The position numbers were made by a program, and so were the translations under genes. This document shows, piece by piece, positions 55,651 to 64,000 of a stretch of DNA of 64,000 nt. Origin of the DNA: Hyperoodon ampullatus (Eukaryota; Chordata; Mammalia; Artiodactyla; Ziphiidae); assembly GCA_949752795.1 (NCBI GenBank), contig OX457075.1, forward strand, positions 9,034,701 through 9,098,700. The letters are read 5' to 3'. Numbering within the stretch: the first letter of the stretch is position 1; each line of letters begins with the position of its first letter. The notes below the pieces were generated by a model, which made no database searches, had not been told where the DNA came from, and saw only the letters and a list, made by a program, of their open reading frames with translations.

Positions 55651-56658
55651 AAATCTATTTAATATGCGTGCCATCATTGGGATGTTTTGAATACCATTAA
55701 GTTTTTCTTAAAAATCTGTGTAATAATCTAGTTGTGAAACAAACTAGATTAGTGTGGCATAATATTGACTTGTATCATATGGATACATTTTATTACTAAT
55801 CTTTGTGAAATAAGATACTCAGGTGGTACTCTTCAGGTATTATTATTAATACCTGCAGCAATAGAGTAAAACAAAAACCCTGGGGAGACTTGACTTGCTT
55901 AACCCAGGAGCCATTTCAGAATCCTGAACTTAGTCCATTTACATGCATTGTCCTTTCCTAGTTTGGGTTGGATTTTCCAATTTGCATTTGAAATTCAAAA
56001 TGTCAGGCCTAATACTCTGGCTTCATCTCTGAGGGCACGACATGGCCTTTATAACTAAATGTTAAAACATAACTCGATGCCTGATAGTTGCAATTCCATT
56101 TTCCAGTCCTTGGTGCTGTCAGAGGCACTGTGTGATGTGCTGTCAAGCCAGATTGGTCAAGCTGCACAGAATAAAATCTCCTCTCTGGATACTATTCTTG
56201 AAATAAGGAGCATCTCACAGGGACTCCACTTGTCTCACAGCATACCAGCAATGTCTAGGATTCATTTTTATCTCTCTTCCTTTAGAATAATTCACCAGAG
56301 AAACCCTTCTGGAGGATGCAGAGAATCAAGCTCCACAGAAGTTGCTAAAACTCATTTTTAAAAAAATTTTCCCTATTGAGCAAATAACTTGTTTTTCAGG
56401 TGAAGAATCTGCACGATAGAAAACTGTCCTGCAACTAGGTAGATTCATGCATTTGTCAAGAATGGCCTTCCATAGTCTGCAGTGATTTGCTTGGGTGGGA
56501 GCAGAAATATAGTTAACATGTTCCAGTATAAAGGCAGCTTAAAGATTCAAGAGAAACATAAATAATTATCAAATGACTTGAATAAGAGATGTTCATGTAA
56601 AAGCTAGAATCAAAATTATTTTTCAGTTCAATGACCTAGTTCACTAGATTATCAAAGA
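55651..56658. other. Repeat-poor unassigned sequence
   Basis: 1 kb without recognised repeats. A 100-codon frame at 56059-56361 has no domain and is not called. Confidence 0.5.
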
Positions 56659-56668
56659 GCTACCTTAG

Positions 56669-56866
56669 GGCTTCCCTGGTGGCGCATTGGTTGAGAGTCC
56701 GCCTGCCGATGCAGGGGATGCGGGTTCGTGCCCCGGTCTGGGAAGATCCCACATGCCGCGGAGCGGCTAGGCCCGTGAGCCATGGCTGCTGAGCCTGCAC
56801 GTCCGGAGCCTGTGCTCCGCAACGGGAGAGGCCACAACAGTGAGAGGCCCGCGTACTGCAAAAAAA
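56669..56866 (+). mobile_element. CHR-type SINE with a very short tail
   Basis: Full CHR body with only A7. Target-site duplication GCTACCTTAG at 56659-56668 and 56867-56876. Confidence 0.94.
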
Positions 56867-56928
56867 GCTACCTTAGTAGGTGCTGAATAAAGACAAAAAT
56901 ATTTTTTTAACTTTTATTTTTCTTATTC

Positions 56929-57279
56929 ATTTTTTTTAAAAAATTTATTTATTTATTTATTTATTTATTTTGGGTTGTGTTGGGTCTTCATTGCTGCACA
57001 CGGGCTTTCTCTAGCTGTGGAGACCAGGGGCTACTCTTCGTTGTGGTGCACAGGCTTCTCATTGTGGTGGCTTCTCTTGTTGTGGAGCACGGGCTTTAGG
57101 CGTGCTGGCTTCAGTAATGTGGCACACAGACTCAGTAGTTGTGGCACACAGGCTCAGTAGTTGTGGCACACGGGCTTAGTTGCTCCGCGGCATGTGGGAT
57201 CTTCCCAGACCAGGGATAGAGCCCGTGTCCCCTGCACTGGCAGGTGAGTTCTTAACCACTGCACCACCAGGGAAGTCCA
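56929..57279 (-). mobile_element. Long CHR-family SINE with (TTTA)n tail
   Basis: A T-rich lead and TTTA repeat (reverse of an AAAT tail), then GGGTTGTGTTGGGTCTTC, three CAGTAGTTGTGGCACAC-type units, and AACCACTGCACCACCAGGG. Perfect 14-bp target-site duplication TATTTTTCTTATTC at 56915-56928 and 57280-57293. Confidence 0.93.
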
Positions 57280-57317
57280 TATTTTTCTTATTCTTAATAA
57301 GATTCTTAATAGCTGTT

Positions 57318-57356
57318 ATTAATAGCTTATATCTTATATTAATAGCTTATATCTTA
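57318..57356. repeat. Two 20-bp tandem units
   Basis: ATTAATAGCTTATATCTTAT (57318-57337) is repeated at 57338-57356, within a wider TTAATAGCTGTTA-rich stretch. Confidence 0.9.
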
Positions 57357-57399
57357 ATAGCTGTTATAATATGTTCAAGATAATAGAAAACAAGTTGGA

Positions 57400-58800
57400 G
57401 AATTTCACCAGAAAACTAGACTCTATAAGAGGAGTCACATAGAAATTCTAGATCTGAAAAACAAGTAACATTTAGAACTTAATAAATGTGTTTAAAATAG
57501 ATTAGACCCAGCAGAAGAAGAGTGAACTCAAGATAGAACAAGAAAAGGACCTAGAAAAAAAAAGAATGTAAAAGATACTTGTGACACAATGAAAAGCTTT
57601 GGTATATGTGTAATCAGAGAGGAAAGCAGGGAGAAAGCAATTTATCAACCAAGATTTTTTCAAAACTGATTTTTAAAAAATCACGCCACTAAAAAAAAGC
57701 TCTTTACTCTCCCCAAGTAGGTTAATTTTAAAAAGCCACACCTAGCCATAGCGTAGTAAAACTCCTGAAGGGCAAAGACAAAGGGGAAAATTTTTTAAGC
57801 AGCCAAGGAAAAAAGATATATATCCTTTGCAGAAGCAAAACAATGGAAAGGAGTATTTTTATAAGGATGGAGGAAAAAATAACTATCAACATAGAATTCT
57901 ATATCCAGTAAAAGTATAAAAATATACTTAAAGAATAAATACCCCAAAAAATATTTTCAAATAACCAGAAATCAAAACCAGGTGATGTTTTTCACCAGTA
58001 GACTTGCATGACAAGAACCTATTATAGTGACTACTTCAGGCCAGAGGAAAACAGTCCCAGATGAAAATGTAAAATTGCAGGAAAAATGAAGAGCAGCTGG
58101 AAGAGTAAATATGTGAATAAATATACATAAATACTGATTTTATGAGATCAGTCTTTGGGGGTAGAATATAGGTGAAATACAAAATATGACAAAATTTCAA
58201 AAAAGTTAAGAAGAGCAAAGAATTAAGGGTTCCTAGGTTCCTGCCTCATCTGGAAATGGTAAATATTGCAACTTATACCAGATTTAATAAGCCATGCATT
58301 CATTCTGTCATCTCTAAAATAACACAAAATGAAGAATTAAAAATATAACTTGCAAACTAATAGAGTGGGAACATTGAATATAAAAAGAATACTAATTGAT
58401 CCAAAAAAAAAAGATGAAAAGGAGAGGAAAGGAATAGGATGGGTAGGATAAAAGAAAACAGATAAAATGGTAGATTTAAAACCAAATTCATCAGTAATTA
58501 AATTTAAATAGAATGAGTATTCCAATTTAAAAACTACAATTACTAAGCTAGATTCTAAAATACATTCAAGCATATGTTACCTATCAGAGACACACCTTAA
58601 ATTAAAAAATATATATATATATGTATATATACACACACACACAGAAAGATTATAACAGTAACCAAAAGATAACTAGAGCAGATCAATAGTATAAAAAAGT
58701 AGACTTTAAAGCAAGGGGTGTTACTAGAGATAATGAATGAAATTAATGATGAAAGTGGCAATTCACCCAGAGGCTGGACTTTTTTATGAAGATAGAATAG
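57400..58800 (+). mobile_element. Old L1 (L1M-type): ORF1 3' part, spacer, ORF2 start
   Basis: Order seen: AAGCAGCCAAGGAAAAAAG and ATAGAATTCTATATCCAG (ORF1 C-terminal region), CCAGAGGAAAACAGTCCCAG, ATGAAGAGCAGCTGGAAGAG (spacer), then ATGGTAGATTTAAAACC and AAAGTAGACTTTAAAGCAAGG (ORF2 endonuclease start). Frames are destroyed. It matches the same region of the ancient minus-strand L1 at 31.9-36.5 kb. Confidence 0.65.
58606..58640 (+). repeat. (AT)n/(AC)n microsatellite
   Basis: ATATATATATATATGTATAT followed by ACACACACACAC, inside the old L1. Confidence 0.95.
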
Positions 58801-58884
58801 TTGATTGAGTTTTGGGTTCCTATCAAGTTTTTTCAAGAGTTCACAAAGTTATAATTTATTAAACATTTGTTTCTATAATTATCA

Positions 58885-59010
58885 GTTCATAATTTGTCTC
58901 ACTAAGGATAGAAATTCTGTTCATTATTGTATACTGAAGATCTAGCATAGAACTGAGCACAGAGTAGGAACTCAATAAGTAATTTTTAATTGAATAAATT
59001 GATGGATGGG
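58885..59010 (+). mobile_element. L2 3' end
   Basis: TTCATAATTTGTCTCACTAAGG, CTAGCATAGAACTGAGCACAG and AGTAGGAACTCAATAAGTAA match the L2 terminus. Confidence 0.6.
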
Positions 59011-60394
59011 ATTGATGGGTGGATGGTCAGGTTGGGCCTCAGACAAGCATTATATATTGTCTACATGATAAATAAGAGTATACTGTTCCTTACACAATGA
59101 CTACATAATTGCAGATTTTTTAACTCTAATTATAGATTTTAATAATGTAGTGAGGAAATACCAGGGGCATCTGAGTTATAAAAATAAAACAATAGATTTA
59201 AGTAATTATAACAACTTGACTTAATGAGTATGGCATGTTAGAAACTTTCTCAAACCTGATTAAACTTCCCCCCTCACTTTCTATTTATTTCATTTGCCAC
59301 TAGTTCTTTGTATACATCTTTTCAGCATCTTCATGGGAAAACAGGTTGTTAGTAGGAAAAATGCAGGAAATCCTGGGTCCTCTAGCCAAATGCCATCAAT
59401 TTCCCACAATTTCCTCTAACAGTTACTTAGTTAAATTTATTGATTCTATGGGATATTTAAAATTATTTTCTCACTGCCAGCTGCTTCCCTCTTATTTCTT
59501 ATATTGTTTAGACCTTGGTTATTTAGCTAATGAGGTAGTCAAACACAAATGGTATATAGAGTTAAGGTTCTCTTTCAGTAGGAATCACAGCTTCCTATTT
59601 CAATCATTACCTAGGTTTTACTGTTGATCGTGTTCCTAATTCTTCTTGATCCATCTTGGTCCATGTCACCAAACCAAGTTGTTATAAAGAAAGAAAATCA
59701 AGACATTCTTTAAGGAAATCCATCCTGATAATGCTGTGTTCTCTAGAACATTTGAAATCTTTAAGCATCTGCTCAGTTTTAGTTTTTGCACAGAAAAGTA
59801 CCTGCTTCGTAGTCATAAATACACTGCACATTCCTGCAGACCTATAATTGAGTTAGTTTGGTTTCCCTGGCAACCACCACGATTAATTAGAATACTTGAG
59901 CATGGTAAGTTTATAGATGCAGAAAATATTTCATGTATAAATAGTGCAATCTGTTTATGCTCAAAGGAATTTTCCCCTTCAGTTGAGAAATGGGTTTTTT
60001 TAAATTCTTTTTGTGTGGATTAATCACATTTTCTTCCTCATAAACTCTGTAAGTAATATTCAGAGATTAATGTTGATTGAACTTCTTCAGCCAGTGCTGG
60101 CGCTTGTTGGGTGTTTTTTGGCCTGAGTCCTGGGCCCCTGCTAAGTGAGGCATGATTGTGTCCACAGTGCATTTAGTGACAAAGCTGATGAAAGCATCCT
60201 CTGGGTCCCATTGACATCCCTGTTCTTTTCATAAATTAGTTTGTGGTACAGACAGTTGTGTGTAAGAATGCATGTGTTAAAATTGGTTTCTCCCTATGAT
60301 AAACCTTGCACAAAACCAAAAGTTCATCAATCTGTTAAAAAAAAAAACCTCCGGGCAATTAATATTTGTTTCACATTAGAAAGTAAGATACAGA
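59011..60394. other. Repeat-poor unassigned sequence
   Basis: 1.4 kb with no recognised repeat. It includes an X-box-like word and several homeodomain-like words; see findings. No coding exon is identifiable. Confidence 0.45.
59861..59874. promoter_or_regulatory. X-box-like palindrome (candidate RFX site)
   Basis: GTTTCCCTGGCAAC is close to the RFX consensus of two inverted half-sites (GTHNYYATRRNAAC), differing at one central base. A chance match is possible. Confidence 0.25.
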
Positions 60395-60640
60395 AGCTTT
60401 CATTTATTAAATATTTCCTTAATGAGTCAGTCATTTATCCCAGTGTACCATACAGGCTATTTTATTTAATCTTTGCAGTAATCCTATGAGACTGAGACTG
60501 TGAACTTCATTTAGAGATATGCAAGCAGAGGCCTTAGTAAGTTAAGCAAATCACTCAGAGTCACTTACACATTAGCAATAAGTTTGGAGTTTGAACCTAT
60601 GGAGGTTCATCTAAATCAAAAGCCTAGGCATTCGTACCTC
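60395..60640 (-). mobile_element. MIR SINE, long
   Basis: TTTCATTTATTAAATATTTCC, TTATTTAATCTTTGCAGTAATCC, TATGAGACTGAGACTG, AGTAAGTTAAGCAAATCACTC and GAGTTTGAACCTATGGAGG are reversed MIR in order. Confidence 0.7.
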
Positions 60641-60855
60641 TGTGCTGACTATCACCACTTTTCCTCTGGAGTGGCAATGGAAGAAGGAATAAGAGAGATT
60701 CTGACTTTACATCAAAATAGGACACCCTGGCTCTTGGTTTACACAGAATCCATCTCCACCCTTCTTCTGAAAGGATGTGGAGTACATGTGTGATGTGCCA
60801 ACATTTCCTTTTCCTGAGACATACCTGACCCCAAGCTGAGTTTTCTTAACCAGCT

Positions 60856-60888
60856 AACTTAAAATCCAGTTTAACTGGATTTTAAGTT
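60856..60888. repeat. 33-bp near-perfect palindrome
   Basis: AACTTAAAATCCAGTT (60856-60871), one T, then AACTGGATTTTAAGTT (60873-60888), exact reverse complements. With one mismatch the arms extend to 20 bases. Confidence 0.97.
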
Positions 60889-61384
60889 GGCTCTCAAGAA
60901 ATATTTTTCAGCATGTGTGAGTAAATCTTGTCCATCCACATGGCAGTGAGTAGAGGGGAAAACGCACTGAGCTGGTGGTAAGGAGTTCTTTCCCCAACCA
61001 GCTGTTTATTTTAGGAAAGTACATTTTTTCAATGTTTAAAAAAAAAAAGATAACATCAGCTATTACCACTTCGAATTTTAGAGCTGGTAGAGGCTCTAGG
61101 AATTTCTCTTAGAGGTAACAGTATAAACTCCCCTCCATTCAGTCTGCCTAGAAAATACTCCCTAGGGTTCTCCCATTTCCTTCCAAGTTTATAAGCACAG
61201 TGCTACCTGGTGAAATTCTTCCTTTTCCTGCCTTGGCTAAGTTCAGTGCAACCCTAAGAAACAATGGGGATTCTGAGCTATTGTTTCAATAATTTACATA
61301 TTGGAACTAGCACAAAGACACTAGGAATGGTTAATCAACAGTCCTATCTCTGATCACTTTTCCATTTCACCATTTTCCTCTTGT
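60889..61384. other. Unassigned non-coding sequence
   Basis: About 500 bp, no repeat or gene recognised. Confidence 0.5.
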
Positions 61385-61386
61385 GT

Positions 61387-61471
61387 TAATAATAATTTTA
61401 CTTATAATATAATTTTACTTATAATATAACTTTATAATATTAGATATTATATTTATCATATAATATCTAAT
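61387..61471. repeat. AT-rich tandem repeat and 14-bp hairpin
   Basis: TAATTTTACTTATAATA is repeated twice. ATTAGATATTATAT (61439-61452) then pairs exactly with ATATAATATCTAAT (61458-61471) around TTATC. Confidence 0.9.
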
Positions 61472-61530
61472 TTTAAAATCTAGTTCATTTTATTAAATTC
61501 CAATATATGTTATTCTGAGACCTCCTGAAT

Positions 61531-61808
61531 ATTTTTTTAAATTAATTTTTATTGGAGTATAGTTGATTTACAATGTTGCATTAGTTTCTGCTGTACAGCA
61601 AAGTGAATCAGCTATATGTATACACGTATCCCCTCTTTTTTTGATTTCCTTCCCATTTAGGTTACCTCAGTTCCCTGTGCTATAGAGTAGGTTCTCATTA
61701 GTTATCTATTTTATACATAGTAGTGTATATGTGTCAATCCCAATCTCTCAACTCATCCCACCCCTCCTTCCCTGCTTGGTAGCTATGTGTTTGTTCTCTG
61801 TGTATGTA
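61531..61808 (-). mobile_element. L1 3' end, short
   Basis: T-rich lead, GATTTACAATGTTGCATTAG, 3' UTR, truncated after TTTGTTCTCTGTGTATGTA. Target-site duplication CTGAGACCTCCT(G/T)AAT at 61515-61530 and 61809-61824, one mismatch. Confidence 0.92.
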
Positions 61809-61974
61809 CTGAGACCTCCTTAATCTTAAATGGGATTCAGGATAACTAGTTTTTACTAGAAACTTGACAGAACTTCCTTTTATGTAAGCTAGTCTCAGTT
61901 GTAAATATACATTTCCTACTATCATATTTTAAACTAGGAAATGCATTTACAACATTTTATTTTATTTTTTATTG

Positions 61975-62425
61975 ACACTAAGTTTATGTTTTTAATTGAG
62001 GCATAATTGACTTACAACATTATGTTAGTTTCAGGTGTACAACATAATTATTTGATATTTGTATACAGTGTGAAATGACCACCATAAGTCTAGTTAATAT
62101 TTGTCACCATACATAGTTCGAAAAAAATGTTTTTCTTGTGATGAGATCTTTTAAAATCTATTCTTAGTAACTTTCAAATATGCAATAATACCGTATTATT
62201 AACTATAGCCAAATATGCTATACTATATGGCCACATGACTTTTTATTTTATAATTGGAAGTTTGTACCTTTTGACCCCCTTCATCCATTTTGCCCACCTG
62301 AAACCCCCTGTCCCTAGCAACCACCAATCTGTTCTCTGTATGTATGAGCTTGGTTTTGGGTTTTTTGTTTTTAGAGATTCCATATGTAAGTGAGATCATA
62401 CAGTATTTATCACAACATTTTAGAC
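61975..62425 (-). mobile_element. Older L1 (L1MA-like) 3' end
   Basis: GAGGCATAATTGACTTACAAC, TTAGTTTCAGGTGTACAACA, GACCACCATAAGTCTAG and TTTCTTGTGATGAGATC are the reversed 3' UTR of an older L1 type, distinct from the L1 at 61531. Confidence 0.8.
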
Positions 62426-62626
62426 AGTAACTTAACTGCTCCAACATTGTTAGTGTTTCTTGTCTTGACATTAGATTATGTTTCTAGTATACACAGATGC
62501 TCACTTTTAAGGTTATCATCTAAATTGACTTTTGCTAAAAACAGAGAAAGTTCTGAAGGTTGTTCTCATTAAATATTGCCAGCACCCAGAATCTGTACAG
62601 TGCACAGAATATCTAGCTTGTTTGTC

Positions 62627-62683
62627 CCCTCCCTCCCTCCCTTCTTTCCTTCTTTCCTTCCTTCCTTCCCTCCTTCCTTCCTT
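62627..62683 (+). repeat. (CCTT)n microsatellite
   Basis: About 57 bases of CCCT/CCTT/CTTT units, purine-pyrimidine asymmetric, then TTCAACAGACATTTGTTGG, which looks like an L2 end. Confidence 0.92.
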
Positions 62684-62689
62684 CAACAG

Positions 62690-63204
62690 ACATTTGTTGG
62701 ATTGAAATACCAACATTTAAAAAAATACACTAAAAGTGTTTATTTCTAGGAAATTTAGAAGCATATTTGAGGAATTAACCAGATGAATTAATGTAACCAA
62801 TGTGGTTTTGCTCAACAAGATGGGGCTTTAGTTTGCTTCAAAAAATTATATTCATAAAAAAGTTAATCCTTTGGACACTTGAAAGATTATGGGTTATTAA
62901 GATGGTGCTGAAAAAACAGTTTAAAAAATTGTAAAGACCAACCTGATTCTTTCTGTGATTCATCCAACTAAGATTACGTCTATGACAATTGCTCAGGCAC
63001 AATGTGGAGAGAAAATGGTCATCTTCCATGGTATCAACCTTAGCTGTTAAGGACATCCTCAGATCATAAACATCTACACTCACTCATTACCTAAAAAAAT
63101 TTTTAACTATATTTTCAAAAATGACAAAAAATAATACTGGCTAAAAGCTCTATAAAGAATTTGGCATATTATTTATCACTTCTTATGTCAAATGCTTATG
63201 AAAC
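62690..63204. other. Unassigned non-coding sequence
   Basis: About 500 bp, no repeat or gene recognised. Confidence 0.5.
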
Positions 63205-63375
63205 AAATGACTATGTATAAAATAAATAAGCCATAAGGATATGTTGTACAGCACAGGGAAAATAGCCAATATTTCATAACTTTAAATAGAGTATAATCTT
63301 TAAAAATATTGAATCACTATGTTGTACACCTGAAACTAATATAATATTGTGAATCAACTATACTTCAATAAAAAT
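63205..63375 (+). mobile_element. L1 3' end, short
   Basis: ATGTTGTACAGCACAGGGAA, TGTTGTACACCTGAAACTAA and CAACTATACTTCAATAAAAA are the sense L1 terminus. Diverged, so older than the L1s at 48066 or 61531. Confidence 0.8.
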
Positions 63376-64000
63376 AGAAACATTGATTGACTATTCTCTC
63401 TTATTTGTCTTTTTGTAATTTTAAATGATACCCCTTAATTCTTTTAGCCTATGCTTTGGTAGACATATGTCTATTTTATCCATGCACTTTGCTTTTTTAT
63501 AGATATGTTATTATATCACCCTGTGCCTTGTCTTTCTACACCTAAGACTCTTCACCATCTATCTCCCTTCACATGGCAACCCCCAAACCTACGAACTCTC
63601 GTCAAATTTCATCAAATTTCTTCATATCATGAATCTATAGTTTTTGACCCCAGAAAAAGGATTAATTTCACTCATGGTTCAAGGAATTAATCCAATAGAA
63701 GTGTTTATCAGCAGGTCCAAGGTAGGCTCCAGGTAGATAAAAACCAGTCCTGACAATCTAAAAGTCCTACTTAATGAGAAGCAGGATTTACCAAAGAGTA
63801 GCAATCCTTCTTCATCAAATAGGTGGCAGAACTGTGGCTCTAGGGCAACACAAGTTCTCTTGGGCTCAATAGCCTCCAAATATAGAACAGAATGACATTT
63901 GTCCCCTCTGGTGTCATTAGTTGTTTTGTTTTGTTTTCCGATAGTTTCCAAAACAGTACCTCAAATGTACCCAAAGATCATTCATTTGGTTATAAGCATC
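63376..64000. other. Unassigned non-coding sequence
   Basis: About 625 bp to the window edge; no repeat or gene recognised. Small direct repeat GTCAAATTTCATCAAATTTC near 63602. Confidence 0.5.

Noticed and set aside
1..64000. Ruminant origin
   Set aside because: No BovB or Bov-tA elements seen, while short CHR SINEs are abundant and uniform as in cetaceans.

Overview
This 64 kb window is mammalian nuclear DNA and almost certainly cetacean. The clearest evidence is a set of eleven near-identical short tRNA-Glu-derived SINEs of the CHR type (heads reading roughly GGGCTTCCCTGGTGGCGCAG), plus three longer and older relatives. They sit among L1 3' ends of the cetartiodactyl type (ending in ACTATACTCCAATAAA), MIR, L2, MLT1/MST (MaLR) LTRs and hAT-type fossils. 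CHR SINEs are known from Cetacea, hippopotamus and ruminants; I saw no BovB or Bov-tA, which argues against a ruminant. Hippopotamus cannot be excluded by eye.

I found no host protein-coding gene, exon, tRNA, rRNA or recognisable ncRNA. The longest open frames are either in the reverse transcriptase-bearing ORF2 of L1 copies or in CHR SINEs (the recurring SINE peptides). The window is therefore intergenic or deep intronic, and its content is a record of transposition.

Layout. 1-4.8 kb: two related LTR-like fossils around an L1 3' end, then an MLT1 LTR split by an L1 with a 5' inversion. 4.8-11.3 kb: mostly unassigned DNA with small L2, MIR and hAT pieces and a compact palindrome/direct-repeat cluster near 9.0 kb. 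11.35-13.53 kb: a MaLR element with both LTRs and an internal region, minus strand. 13.6-15.3 kb: L2. 16.2-18.9 kb: CHR SINE, a 1.4 kb L1 ORF2/3' UTR copy, and an MLT1 LTR carrying a CHR SINE. 18.9-29.7 kb: MIR, L2, an inverted pair of L1 3' ends, a CA microsatellite and long repeat-poor stretches. 30.0-37.45 kb: one ancient minus-strand L1 that keeps both ends but has lost the ORF2 core, and that took in three CHR SINEs and two later L1s. 38-45.5 kb: CHR SINEs, a SINE-derived 59-bp minisatellite (41.25-41.62 kb), an MLT1 LTR, and an L1 ending in poly-T. 47.5-50.3 kb: an L2 split by an L1 and an MST-like LTR, beside an opposing L1. 50.3-64 kb: further SINEs, an old plus-strand L1 (57.4-58.8 kb), L2/MIR pieces, a 33-bp near-perfect palindrome (60.86 kb) and L1 3' ends.

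No genes act together here. The main biology is the mechanism of L1-driven insertion: target-site duplications at many SINE and L1 copies, twin-priming inversion, ultra-short L1 insertions, and clustered L1 5' breakpoints. Family names come from recognising consensus-like motifs by eye; no database search was run.
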